Shown here: in pieces, positions 1 through 9,696 of the stretch
Layout of the letters: every line of letters starts with the position of its first letter
Position numbering within the stretch: the stretch's first letter is position 1
From: TMP-24 sp041397305
GTDB lineage: Bacteria > Pseudomonadota > Alphaproteobacteria > Rhodobacterales > Rhodobacteraceae
Length of the DNA: 64,000 nucleotides
Reading direction: 5' to 3'
Assembly (NCBI GenBank): GCA_041397305.1
Contig: JAWKWX010000015.1
Coordinates: forward strand, 1-64,000
Program-made: the position numbers and the translations under genes
The notes under the pieces: generated by a model
What the model was told of the DNA's origin: nothing
Databases searched by the model: none
The model's input: the letters and a program-made list of their open reading frames with translations, nothing else

Positions 1-229
1 GATCGAGCCCTTCGGCCTCGGCCCGCGCACGGACCTTCGCCACCACCTCCTCGACGCGCCAATCGATGCGGGCGGGCAGGTTCAGGGGCCGTTTGATCTC
101 GGCCGCGCGGTCGATATAGCCCACGCGGCGCTTGAAGAGCGCCACGAGCTGGGCATCGACATGATCTATCCCCGCACGCACTTCCTCCATCGAGCGGCAG
201 GCGCTGGGGTCTCGGGGCTCATCGGTCAT
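1..229 (-). CDS. Chorismate mutase, AroQ type (3' end outside window)
   Basis: Reading the reverse strand from the ATG at 229 gives MTDEPRDPSACRSMEEVRAG and then an IDHVDAQLVALFKRR helix, followed by IDRAAEIK and a downstream E-V-V-A-K-V-R helix. This is the AroQ-type all-helical chorismate mutase pattern (one Arg/Lys-rich first helix, then the second helix). The enzyme converts chorismate to prephenate in the cytoplasm for phenylalanine and tyrosine synthesis. The frame is open to the window edge, so about 76 residues are visible and the C-terminal helix is missing. An internal Met (SMEEVR) is an alternative start. It is transcribed away from the luxI-type gene to its right. The family assignment is by motif only. 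Confidence 0.75.
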   Translation of the reverse strand, partial: MTDEPRDPSACRSMEEVRAGIDHVDAQLVALFKRRVGYIDRAAEIKRPLNLPARIDWRVEEVVAKVRARAEAEGLD

Positions 230-612
230 CGGCGGGCTTCCAGAGGTTCGGGACCATGCCTCCCGCCACATGCGCCGCCAGAGGTGGCGCTGTCCGCCAT
301 GACGACGGGCGGGAGAAGACGCGGCTGGACTATGACGGAAAGGCCCGCAAGGCAAGGCCCTAACGCAGCGGACCGACGCGGCGACGGCCATGACCCGCGC
401 GGCCGGACGTCGCGGCGCCTCCGGCTTTTACCGGCGTCGGCCTTGCCACGGCGGCGTCGCGTTTACCCTGCCCCACACGGTTCGGCTGCGCCGCCGGGGG
501 CGCCGACAGGCCTGCAGCCACAGGTGGTATGATAAAATTTTAGTCTCTTTTTAAGTTATCAAACGTTTCTGATTGGTTGTCTAATCGCAGTGCCTGAAAA
601 GGAGGGGCAACC
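230..612. other. Intergenic region with AT-rich luxI leader
   Basis: No convincing gene is present. The left 300 bases are GC-rich; open frames there look like chance ORFs. Bases about 531-590 change abruptly to an A/T-rich stretch (TAAAATTTTAGTCTC, then TTTTTAAGTTATC), a likely promoter/leader for the luxI-type gene. A strong Shine-Dalgarno (AAGGAGG) ends 7 bases before its ATG. I looked for a dyad lux-box (ACCTG..CAGGT type) and saw none. Confidence 0.4.
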
Positions 613-1215
613 ATGTACAACATCACGTTCGATCTGTCCGACATGTATCAGTATGGTTCCGCCTTTTACGATTATCTCAAGTTGAGAAAGCAGTATTTCG
701 TCGACACGCTCCATTGGGACATTCCCCATAACGAGGCGGTCGAGATGGACCAGTATGACAACCCTACCGCCCACTATTCCTTGGTCATGAAGGATGGAAA
801 GGTCGTTGGCGGTGCGCGCGCCATGCCCACGACCTCGCGCTGGGGGGACCATAGCTACATGATCCGCGATGCGGTGGCCGGCAAGTTGCCGGGCATTCCG
901 ACCGGCCTTCTGCAAAGCGGCATGGTGACGCCGCAGGTCTGGGAATGCACACGGCTGATTACGGCGGATTCCGTCGACAATCACGCCGATCGCGGGCGCG
1001 TATTGTCGCTGGTCATGCAGGGCGTGTCCGATATCGCCCGCCGTCATGGCGCCAGCGAGCTGATCGCCATCGCCCCGGTCCTTCTGGTCCGGGCGATGCG
1101 TCAGCTGGGCTGGCCGGTCAATCGCATATCCGAACCCTATTACGGCAAGGAGGACGGCCGATGCTATGCCGTCCTGCAGATGCCGGTCGAGGATATGCGG
1201 ATCGCGGCCGAATAG
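613..1215 (+). CDS. LuxI-family acyl-homoserine lactone synthase
   Basis: This 200-residue protein has the length and landmarks of acyl-HSL synthases, which join an acyl-ACP side chain to S-adenosylmethionine to make a diffusible quorum signal. Visible family residues are R25, F29 and W35 in the LRKQYFVDTLHWDIP segment, the acidic pair D46/D49 in EMDQYDNPTAHY, the G-G-A-R core strand (VVGGARAMPTT), and the E-C-T-R motif (WECTRLI) at the end of the conserved catalytic half. The start is fixed by AAGGAGG. No luxR-type regulator gene is adjacent, so it is a solo synthase in this window. A hairpin follows the stop codon. The gene sits just upstream of lon on the same strand but is separated by a probable terminator and a separate lon promoter. 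Acyl chain length cannot be predicted. Confidence 0.85.
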   Translation: MYNITFDLSDMYQYGSAFYDYLKLRKQYFVDTLHWDIPHNEAVEMDQYDNPTAHYSLVMKDGKVVGGARAMPTTSRWGDHSYMIRDAVAGKLPGIPTGLLQSGMVTPQVWECTRLITADSVDNHADRGRVLSLVMQGVSDIARRHGASELIAIAPVLLVRAMRQLGWPVNRISEPYYGKEDGRCYAVLQMPVEDMRIAAE

Positions 1216-1231
1216 ACCGGCGCCCTCCATT

Positions 1232-1257
1232 CCGCCGACGGCGCAGGCCGTCGGCGG
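1232..1257 (+). terminator. Hairpin after the luxI-type gene
   Basis: Perfect 10-bp inverted repeat (CCGCCGACGG, 6-base loop, CCGTCGGCGG) 16 bases after the luxI stop codon. There is no T-run, so it is either a weak intrinsic terminator or an mRNA 3' stabiliser. Confidence 0.5.
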
Positions 1258-1332
1258 ATCCCGTCAACACTGCCTGGTTCGCGCTTGTGCTGCGCGGAGT
1301 GGCGGCTATTCTTCGTGCCGACCCGGCACAGG

Positions 1333-1361
1333 TTGAAGTGAACCGGTGCTGCGCTTAGATA
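1333..1361 (+). promoter_or_regulatory. Candidate sigma-70-like promoter of lon
   Basis: TTGAAG and TAGATA are separated by exactly 17 bases, about 75 bases upstream of the lon start. The match is by eye. A heat-shock sigma promoter was considered, but no clear CCCCAT-type -10 element is seen. Confidence 0.4.
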
Positions 1362-1437
1362 CGATGCCTGAACAGGGGAAAGCCGGGGCTGCCGATGACC
1401 GGGGCCGGCGCTTTCCTGCAAGACCAAGGAAACGCAA

Positions 1438-3843
1438 ATGACGGAACATGCGAACCCGAGCTACCCGGTATTGCCGCTGCGCGATATCGTGGTGTTCCCG
1501 CATATGATCGTGCCGCTCTTCGTGGGGCGCGAAAGGTCGGTGCGGGCGCTCGAAGAGGTCATGAAGGACGACCGGCAGATCCTCCTGTCGTCGCAGATCG
1601 ACCCGACGGTCGATGACCCGACCACCGAGGGCATCTACCGCACCGGCGTGCTCGCGAATGTGCTGCAGCTTCTGAAGCTGCCCGACGGAACCGTGAAGGT
1701 GCTGGTCGAGGGGCGCACGCGCGTCCGGATCGCAGAGTTCGTCGAAAATCCCGATTTCTTCGAGGCCGAGGCCGAGACGCTCGACGAGACGCCGGGCGAA
1801 CGGTCGGTCGTCGAGGCGCTGCTGCGTTCGGTGGGCGACGAGTTCGAGAAATATGCCAAGATCAAGAAGAACGTGCCGGAAGAGGCGCTGTCGGCCGTGG
1901 CCGAGGCACGCGAACCTGCAAAGCTCGCCGATCTCGTGTCGGGGCATCTGGGCGTGAATGTCGGCCAGAAGCAGGAGCTTCTGGAAACGCTTGACGTGGG
2001 TGAGCGGCTTGAGAAGGTCTACGGCCTGATGCAGGGCGAAATGTCGGTCCTGCAGGTCGAGAAGAAGATCAAGTCCCGCGTCAAGACCCAGATGGAGAAG
2101 ACCCAGCGCGAATATTATCTGAATGAGCAGATGAAGGCCATTCAGAAGGAACTGGGCGACGGCGAGGACGGCCAGAACGAGATCAACGAGCTTCAGGAGA
2201 AGATCGCCAAGACCAAATTCTCCAAGGAAGCGCGGGAAAAGGCCGAGGCCGAGCTGAAGAAGCTGAAGTCGATGTCGCCGATGTCGGCCGAGGCGACGGT
2301 GGTGCGCAATTACCTCGACTGGCTTCTGGCCCTGCCCTGGGGCGTGAAGAGCCGGGTGAAGAAGGACCTGCACGCCGCGCAATCGGTGCTGGACGCCGAC
2401 CATTACGGGCTTGAAAAGGTCAAGGAGCGGATCGTCGAATATCTGGCCGTGCAGGCCCGGCAATCCTCGCTCAAGGGCCCGATCCTCTGCCTCGTCGGTC
2501 CGCCCGGCGTGGGCAAGACCAGCCTGGGCAAGTCGGTCGCCAAGGCGACGGGGCGCGAGTTCATCCGCATCTCTCTCGGCGGGGTACGCGACGAAAGCGA
2601 AATCCGCGGCCACCGGCGGACCTACATCGGTTCGATGCCCGGAAAGATCATCCAGGCGCTGAAGAAGGCCAAGACCACCAATCCGCTCATCCTGCTCGAT
2701 GAAATCGACAAGATGGGCCAGGATTTCCGTGGCGACCCGGCATCCGCGATGCTGGAGGTGCTGGACCCCGAACAGAACGCGACCTTCGTGGACCACTATC
2801 TTGAGGTCGAATATGACCTTTCGAACGTGATGTTCATCACCACGGCCAACAGCTACAACATGCCGGGGCCGCTGCTCGACCGGATGGAGATCATCCCGCT
2901 GGCGGGCTACACCGAGGATGAAAAGCGCGAGATCGCCAAGCAGCACCTCTTGCCCAAGCAGATCAAGAACCACGGTCTGAAAAAGGGCGAGTTCAAGATC
3001 ACGGACGAGGCGCTGACCGAGATGGTGCGCACCTACACCCGCGAGGCTGGCGTCCGGAACCTTGAGCGCGAGATTTCCAAGCTGGCGCGCAAGGGCCTGA
3101 CCAAGATCCTCAAGAAAGAGGTGGCGAAGGTCGAGATCACGCCGGAGGTTCTTGAGGACTATCTGGGCGTGAAGCGGTTCCGCTACGGCCTTGCCGAGAA
3201 GGAGGATCAGGTTGGTGTCGTCACCGGCCTCGCCTGGACCTCGGTCGGCGGCGACCTGTTGCAGATCGAGGCGCTGAAGCTGCCAGGCAAGGGCCGGATG
3301 AAGACCACCGGCAAACTCGGCGACGTGATGAAGGAATCGATCGAGGCGGCGGCAAGCTATGTACGCTCGATCAGCCCGGATCTCGGGGTGAAGCCGCCGA
3401 AGTTCGAGAAGATGGACATCCACGTCCACGTCCCGGAAGGCGCGACACCGAAGGACGGGCCGTCGGCGGGTCTGGCGATGGTCGTTTCGATCGTGTCGGT
3501 CATCACCGGCATTCCGGTCAGGAAGGACATCGCCATGACTGGCGAGGTCACGCTGCGCGGCAATGCCCTGGCGATCGGCGGGCTGAAGGAGAAACTGCTT
3601 GCGGCGCTGCGCGGCGGGATCAAGACCGTCTTCATCCCCGAGGAAAACGCCCGCGACCTGCCGGAGATTCCGGAGAATGTGAAAGCGGGGCTGGAAATCG
3701 TGCCGGTCGCCCATGTCCGCGAGGTTCTGGCGCGCGCGCTGGTCCGCCAGCCCGAGCCGGTCGTCTGGGACGAGGAGGCAGAGGAACTGGCGGCAAAAGC
3801 CACGGCCGAGCGCCCCGAAGGATCGGGCGCGACCGCCCACTGA
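1438..3843 (+). CDS. lon: ATP-dependent protease La (Lon)
   Basis: The 801-residue product matches the full length of bacterial Lon, the cytoplasmic ring-shaped AAA+ serine protease that degrades misfolded and selected regulatory proteins. Order of parts: N-terminal substrate-binding LON domain (about 1-200, starting with PVLPLRDIVVFPHMIVPLF), a coiled-coil linker, the AAA+ module with Walker A GPPGVGKT at 354-361 and Walker B ILLDEIDK, then the protease domain. The catalytic Ser is S676 in PKDGPSAGL and the partner Lys is K719, 43 residues later as in the family. An AAGGAAA ribosome-binding site precedes the ATG. A strong terminator follows. Lon commonly controls turnover of quorum-sensing and cell-cycle regulators, which is relevant to the luxI-type neighbour, but no direct link is shown by the sequence. 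Confidence 0.97.
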   Translation: MTEHANPSYPVLPLRDIVVFPHMIVPLFVGRERSVRALEEVMKDDRQILLSSQIDPTVDDPTTEGIYRTGVLANVLQLLKLPDGTVKVLVEGRTRVRIAEFVENPDFFEAEAETLDETPGERSVVEALLRSVGDEFEKYAKIKKNVPEEALSAVAEAREPAKLADLVSGHLGVNVGQKQELLETLDVGERLEKVYGLMQGEMSVLQVEKKIKSRVKTQMEKTQREYYLNEQMKAIQKELGDGEDGQNEINELQEKIAKTKFSKEAREKAEAELKKLKSMSPMSAEATVVRNYLDWLLALPWGVKSRVKKDLHAAQSVLDADHYGLEKVKERIVEYLAVQARQSSLKGPILCLVGPPGVGKTSLGKSVAKATGREFIRISLGGVRDESEIRGHRRTYIGSMPGKIIQALKKAKTTNPLILLDEIDKMGQDFRGDPASAMLEVLDPEQNATFVDHYLEVEYDLSNVMFITTANSYNMPGPLLDRMEIIPLAGYTEDEKREIAKQHLLPKQIKNHGLKKGEFKITDEALTEMVRTYTREAGVRNLEREISKLARKGLTKILKKEVAKVEITPEVLEDYLGVKRFRYGLAEKEDQVGVVTGLAWTSVGGDLLQIEALKLPGKGRMKTTGKLGDVMKESIEAAASYVRSISPDLGVKPPKFEKMDIHVHVPEGATPKDGPSAGLAMVVSIVSVITGIPVRKDIAMTGEVTLRGNALAIGGLKEKLLAALRGGIKTVFIPEENARDLPEIPENVKAGLEIVPVAHVREVLARALVRQPEPVVWDEEAEELAAKATAERPEGSGATAH

Positions 3844-3852
3844 CCCACGACA

Positions 3853-3880
3853 GGCGGCCCTCCGGGGCCGCCTTTTTTCT
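3853..3880 (+). terminator. Intrinsic terminator of lon
   Basis: GGCGGCCC, a short loop and GGGCCGCC form a GC-rich stem starting 10 bases after the lon stop codon, followed directly by TTTTTT. Confidence 0.85.
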
Positions 3881-3932
3881 TGCGCCGCACCGTTCACCGG
3901 GCGCTAATGACGGTGCGAAGGAGAGATATCCC

Positions 3933-4322
3933 ATGCCAGCCAGCAGGACCAAGACAGCGGCCGATGTGCCGAAGCCCGCCCGCAAGCGCGCGACAAAGGC
4001 CGTGGCAAAGCCAGCAGAAGTGGCCGCAGCAGAGGCGCCGGAGGCAGCGCCGGTCCTGAAGCTCCGCGATCTGGTGGAACGCTGCGCCAGCCGTTCGGGC
4101 GCGAAGAAACCGGCGGCCAAGCCGGTGATCGAGGCAGCGCTTGCCGTGATCGCCGAGGCGCTCGACGCGGGCCAGAGCCTGAACCTGCCGCCGCTTGGCC
4201 GGGTCCGGGTCGCCAGGGTGAACGACGGGCCGGGCGGCGCAATGCTGACCCTGAAGCTCAAGCGCGCCGGCAGCGCCCGAAAGGGCGAGGCCCCTCTTGC
4301 AGAGGGCGGCGAAGCGGGCTAA
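3933..4322 (+). CDS. HU-family DNA-binding protein with Ala/Lys-rich N-terminal tail
   Basis: The 129-residue protein has a low-complexity basic and alanine-rich tail (about 1-40, with PARKRATK and AKPAEVAAAEAPEAAP), followed by an HU/IHF-like fold of about 75 residues: LRDLVERCASRSGAKKPAAKPVIEAAL as the helical dimerisation part and LNLPPLGRVRVARVN as the start of the beta-arm region. HU proteins bend and compact DNA in the nucleoid. The canonical GFG-F-arm motif is replaced by PPLGRVRVARV, so it is a divergent member rather than the main HU. It stands between the lon terminator and tRNA-Val. The tail resembles histone-H1-like extensions, and specific binding is unknown. Confidence 0.75.
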   Translation: MPASRTKTAADVPKPARKRATKAVAKPAEVAAAEAPEAAPVLKLRDLVERCASRSGAKKPAAKPVIEAALAVIAEALDAGQSLNLPPLGRVRVARVNDGPGGAMLTLKLKRAGSARKGEAPLAEGGEAG

Positions 4323-4334
4323 GAGCCCCGCAAC

Positions 4335-4409
4335 GGGCGATTAGCTCAGCGGTAGAGCGCTTCGTTCACATCGAAGATGTCAGCGGTTCAAATCCGTTAT
4401 CGCCCACCA
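4335..4409 (+). tRNA. tRNA-Val (anticodon CAC)
   Basis: Acceptor stem GGGCGAT pairs perfectly with ATCGCCC, the anticodon stem CTTCG/CGAAG encloses TTCACAT with anticodon CAC, and the T-loop is GGTTCAAATCC. The CCA end is encoded. It reads valine GUG codons. Confidence 0.95.
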
Positions 4410-4541
4410 TTCTTCTGCAAAAGCGCGCCCCTACTGGCGCGCTTTTCTTTCGCGCGCAGGTCGTTTTTCCTGCGCCTCGCGGCTTCAGGTCGGTGCTGGC
4501 AGGTGCCGCCCCGCGATCAACCGATCCGGGCGGGTCGTGAA

Positions 4542-4844
4542 TCAGGACCGCACATTCAGCACCACTTCGCCCGACCAGGGTTCGGTCACGCCCCGGCCGC
4601 CGCCCAGATCCTCGAGAAGCGGCCGCAAGCGGTCGAGATTGCCGACCATCGCCTGACGCGACGCGACGAGCGCCTCCATGCTTTCCCAGTCGCCGACGAT
4701 GATGAAACTGCGCTCGCCCGACTTCACCACCTGGAAATTCCTGAGGCCGGGCATGGTGCTGCCCGCGAACTCCTTGTGGATACGAAGGAATTCCTCCTCC
4801 TTGCCGGGTTTCACGCGCATATGAACGACATTCATCGCAGTCAT
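4542..4844 (-). CDS. Antibiotic biosynthesis monooxygenase (ABM)-fold protein
   Basis: The 100-residue product begins MTAMNVVHMRVKPGKEEEFL and contains IIVGDWESMEAL, a layout typical of small ferredoxin-like ABM/dimeric alpha-beta barrel proteins. The start at 4844 is chosen because AAGGGGGGAAGCC lies directly upstream and the extra 17 residues of the longer frame are not family-like. ABM proteins act as dimers; some oxidise quinones or degrade haem, many have no known substrate. The gene is alone, between tRNA-Val and the convergent rpoD. No active-site histidine assignment is possible, so the biochemical role is open. Confidence 0.7.
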   Translation of the reverse strand: MTAMNVVHMRVKPGKEEEFLRIHKEFAGSTMPGLRNFQVVKSGERSFIIVGDWESMEALVASRQAMVGNLDRLRPLLEDLGGGRGVTEPWSGEVVLNVRS

Positions 4845-4967
4845 GGCTTCCCCCCTTGTGCCAAGGACTCGATGGCAACGTAGCACGGATCGCATGCGCG
4901 CGCGACTTTCCCTGCACCGGAGATCATCCGATGGCAGATCGCCAGCCGACCAAGCAGGGCCGCAGCC

Positions 4968-6962
<1,995 letters not shown>

Positions 6963-7071
6963 GGGGGCTCCCGTCTGCAGATGGGTGGTGATTCGCGCCT
7001 TTGCCCGAATCGCTTGTCCGGTTTGTACCGAATCGCGCGGCTGATTCGAAGGGCCGCGCGTACGCCCCGGT

Positions 7072-9045
7072 TCACTGTCGTTTCTTGTGCCAGACCTGAT
7101 CGTCGATCAGGCGCTGCAGTCCGGCCGAAAGCGCAGCGCGGTCCTCGCCCATGTCGCTGTCGTCATCCAGGCGCGACCGTTCGGCGCGATGACGCGCCTC
7201 GGCGGCCTGGCTCAGCCGCCAGGTGACGCCCTCATCGGCCAGGCCCGTCAGATCCTCCATCGCCTCCTTGATCTCGGCCCGGATGCCGCGCCGCGCCTCC
7301 AGCTTGGCGAATTCCTCGGCAAGGCACATGCGGGCCAGCACATGGTCCTTGGAATTGCGTACCGGCGGCGCGATCTGGACGTGGGGAAGGGCGAGGAGCT
7401 TTTCAAGGTGCCCGATGGTTTCGGGCGTGAGTTTGCGGCGGAATATGTCGGGCGGACAATGGGCCAGAAGCCCCTCATGCGCGGCATGGATCATCGCATC
7501 GCGCAGGGCCGCATGGCCCGGCCCGAACAGGGCGGAGCGTTCCAGCTGGCTTTCGAATTCGACGACCAGATTGGGATGGGTGGCGCAGATCGCCAGGATG
7601 ATCGCCTCGCGCAATTCCTCCTCGGCGCGCTCGTCCGCCGCCATCCGACCAAGCAGCGAGGCGCGCGTGCCCGGCAGCGGCACCGCGGGTGGCGCAAAGC
7701 CGCCCCGCCCGCCGCGACCAGCGCCCTGGCGCGGCGTGAAGCCGCGCGGTGCGGGCACGCCATGGCCGAAAAGCGTCTGGCGCAGGCGCTTGATCTCCTC
7801 GCCGTAATGGGCGCGGATCGAGGGATCGCCGATGCGCTTCAGCACCTCACGCAGGTTCTTGTCGAGCGCCGCGCGCCGCTCGGGACTGTCGAGTACCTTG
7901 CCCTCCGTCTCCCGCCGCCACAGAAGGTTGACCATCGGTTCGGCGCCGCCCAGCGCATCCGTCATCGCCCCCGCCCCGCGCGTGCGGATCAGATCGTCGG
8001 GGTCCATCCCCTCGGGCAGGGTCACGAACCGCAGGCCCTGCCCCGCCTCCATCACCGGTAGCGCGAGGTCGATGAGCCGCAGCGCGGCGCGGATGCCTGC
8101 CGCATCGCCGTCGAGCATCACGAGCGGCTCGGACGAGAGCCGCCAGAGGAGCCGGAGCTGGTCTTCGGTGATCGCGGTCCCCAGGGGCGCCACCGCGCCG
8201 CCGAAACCGGCCTCTGCCAGCGCGATCACATCCATATAGCCTTCGGCGACGATCAGCGGCTGGCCCTTGGCGCAGGCCTCGCGCGCGGGGCCATGATTGT
8301 ACAGGCTGCGGCCCTTGTCGAACAGCTCGGTCTCGGGCGAGTTCAGGTACTTGGCGCTGTCGGCGGGGTCCATCGCCCGCCCGCCGAAGGCAATGCAGCG
8401 ACCGCGCGGATCGCGGATGGGAAAGATGATCCGGTTGCGGAACGTGTCATAGGGCGCCTTGCCCTTGGTCGAGGGCTTGGCAAGACCGGCATCGAGGATC
8501 AGGTCGTCGCCGATCCCCTTGGCCTTCAGGTGATCCCAGAGCCCCTGCCAGCCGTCTGGCGCAAAGCCGATCTCGAACCGGTCGCGGCCTGCCTCGGAAA
8601 GTTTCCTGCCGTCGAGATAGTCGCGCGCCGCGGCTCCGGCCGCCATCTTCAGCTGCAGGCGATAGAATTTCAGCGCCTCTTCCATCACCCCCGCAAGCTC
8701 GGACCGACGGTCGGCACGCGCCGCCGCCTTCGGGTCCTGGGCGGGCATCTGCAGGCCCGCCTCGCGGGCGAGCACTTCGATCGCCTCCATGAAGGACATG
8801 TTCTCGGTCTCGCGCAGGAAGGAAACCGCATCGCCCTTCTGATGGCAGCCGAAGCAATAGTAATAGCCCTTCCGGTCATCGACATGGAAAGAGGCGGTCT
8901 TTTCCTGATGAAACGGGCATGGCGCCCAGAGATCGCCCTTGGCCTGATTGGATTTCCGCTGGTCCCACGTGACCTTGCGCCCCACGACGCGAGAGAGTGT
9001 CACGCGCGTGCGCAATTCGTCGAGAAATCCGGGCGGCAGACTCAT
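7072..9045 (-). CDS. dnaG: DNA primase DnaG
   Basis: The 657-residue product makes the RNA primers for DNA replication at the fork, working with the DnaB helicase. It has the N-terminal zinc-binding domain (CPFHQEKTASFHV, then YYYCFGCHQKGD), the TOPRIM catalytic core with IVAEGYMDVIAL and PLVMLDGDAAG, and a C-terminal helicase-interaction region. Length is normal for the family. It lies upstream of rpoD on the same strand. A Gly/Arg-rich linker (about 430-455) precedes the C-terminal domain. Nothing looks damaged. Confidence 0.97.
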   Translation of the reverse strand: MSLPPGFLDELRTRVTLSRVVGRKVTWDQRKSNQAKGDLWAPCPFHQEKTASFHVDDRKGYYYCFGCHQKGDAVSFLRETENMSFMEAIEVLAREAGLQMPAQDPKAAARADRRSELAGVMEEALKFYRLQLKMAAGAAARDYLDGRKLSEAGRDRFEIGFAPDGWQGLWDHLKAKGIGDDLILDAGLAKPSTKGKAPYDTFRNRIIFPIRDPRGRCIAFGGRAMDPADSAKYLNSPETELFDKGRSLYNHGPAREACAKGQPLIVAEGYMDVIALAEAGFGGAVAPLGTAITEDQLRLLWRLSSEPLVMLDGDAAGIRAALRLIDLALPVMEAGQGLRFVTLPEGMDPDDLIRTRGAGAMTDALGGAEPMVNLLWRRETEGKVLDSPERRAALDKNLREVLKRIGDPSIRAHYGEEIKRLRQTLFGHGVPAPRGFTPRQGAGRGGRGGFAPPAVPLPGTRASLLGRMAADERAEEELREAIILAICATHPNLVVEFESQLERSALFGPGHAALRDAMIHAAHEGLLAHCPPDIFRRKLTPETIGHLEKLLALPHVQIAPPVRNSKDHVLARMCLAEEFAKLEARRGIRAEIKEAMEDLTGLADEGVTWRLSQAAEARHRAERSRLDDDSDMGEDRAALSAGLQRLIDDQVWHKKRQ

Positions 9046-9090
9046 CCTCCCTCTATAGCGGCTGCTGTCGCGGGGCTAAAGCGCGCCTTT

Positions 9091-9117
9091 CATCTTGGCG
9101 CAAATACCTCACGGGGG
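9091..9117. repeat. Interspersed intergenic motif, copy 1
   Basis: CATCTTGGCGCAAATACCTC followed by ACGGGGG lies between dnaG and soxG and closely resembles the motif at 18258-18283. Both are preceded by GCGCGCC. This looks like a short intergenic repeat found in Rhodobacterales genomes; that wider occurrence is from memory. Confidence 0.5.
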
Positions 9118-9147
9118 CGCGGGGGTGTGAACCCCCCGCTCCCGCCC

Positions 9148-9696
9148 TCAGAGACTGGCGCGCGCCAGAAGGGCGCGCATGACCTCTTCCAGCTCGTGGA
9201 TCGCGGTCGCGACCATCGACTGGAAGAGGTAGAGGGCGAAGCTCTCCGCCCCGATCCTGTGCAGGAGGATGGTGATATGCCCCAGGGCCGCGCGCGCCGT
9301 GGCGCCTTCGGGGAAGGCCGCGGCGGACAGGTCGAGCGGAACGAGGCGGGCGAGCGCCGCCTCCACACCCGGCCCCGAAAGCGCAAGGCCCGCCCAGCCG
9401 TCGCCCTGGTCCGTCAGCGCGGCATGGGCACCCAGCCCGGCGGGCGGCGCGGCGCCGATCAGGAAGGCAAGGTCGCGCCCGGCCCAGAGAATGCGCGCCT
9501 TCGCCGCGCGCTGCGATGTGCCGGGCGCCGGAAAGCCGAGCCCGAGCTTTTCGAGCGCGGTCGACACCGCCTCGACCTTGCCCGGATAGGGGGCGATCGC
9601 GGTGATCCGCTCCTGCGGCAGTTCCGACAGGGTCAGCGGACCGATGGTGACGGGCAGAAGCTCGCCCGCGGCGGATTTGGCGATGAGTTTAGCCAC
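9148..9696 (-). CDS. soxG: Sarcosine oxidase gamma subunit
   Basis: The product of 182 residues starts at a GTG that overlaps the soxA stop codon (GTGGCTAA), giving VAKLIAKSAAGELLPVTIGP; the longer upstream frame lies inside soxA. Features of the gamma subunit include the PLTLSELPQERITAIAPYPG start and the C-terminal ARAALGHITILLHRIGAES with FALYLFQSMVATAIHELEE. In heterotetrameric sarcosine oxidase the gamma subunit packs against alpha and shares the folate-binding GcvT-like fold. It is the last gene of the soxBDAG operon, translationally coupled to soxA. Confidence 0.9.
   Translation of the reverse strand: MAKLIAKSAAGELLPVTIGPLTLSELPQERITAIAPYPGKVEAVSTALEKLGLGFPAPGTSQRAAKARILWAGRDLAFLIGAAPPAGLGAHAALTDQGDGWAGLALSGPGVEAALARLVPLDLSAAAFPEGATARAALGHITILLHRIGAESFALYLFQSMVATAIHELEEVMRALLARASL

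Noticed and set aside
531..612. lux-box operator upstream of the luxI-type gene
   Set aside because: The AT-rich leader has no clear 18-20 base dyad of the ACCTG..CAGGT type.
1306..3897. 863-codon reverse-strand ORF across lon
   Set aside because: Antisense to lon, with Arg/His/Asp-rich composition typical of high-GC shadow frames; lon itself is certain.
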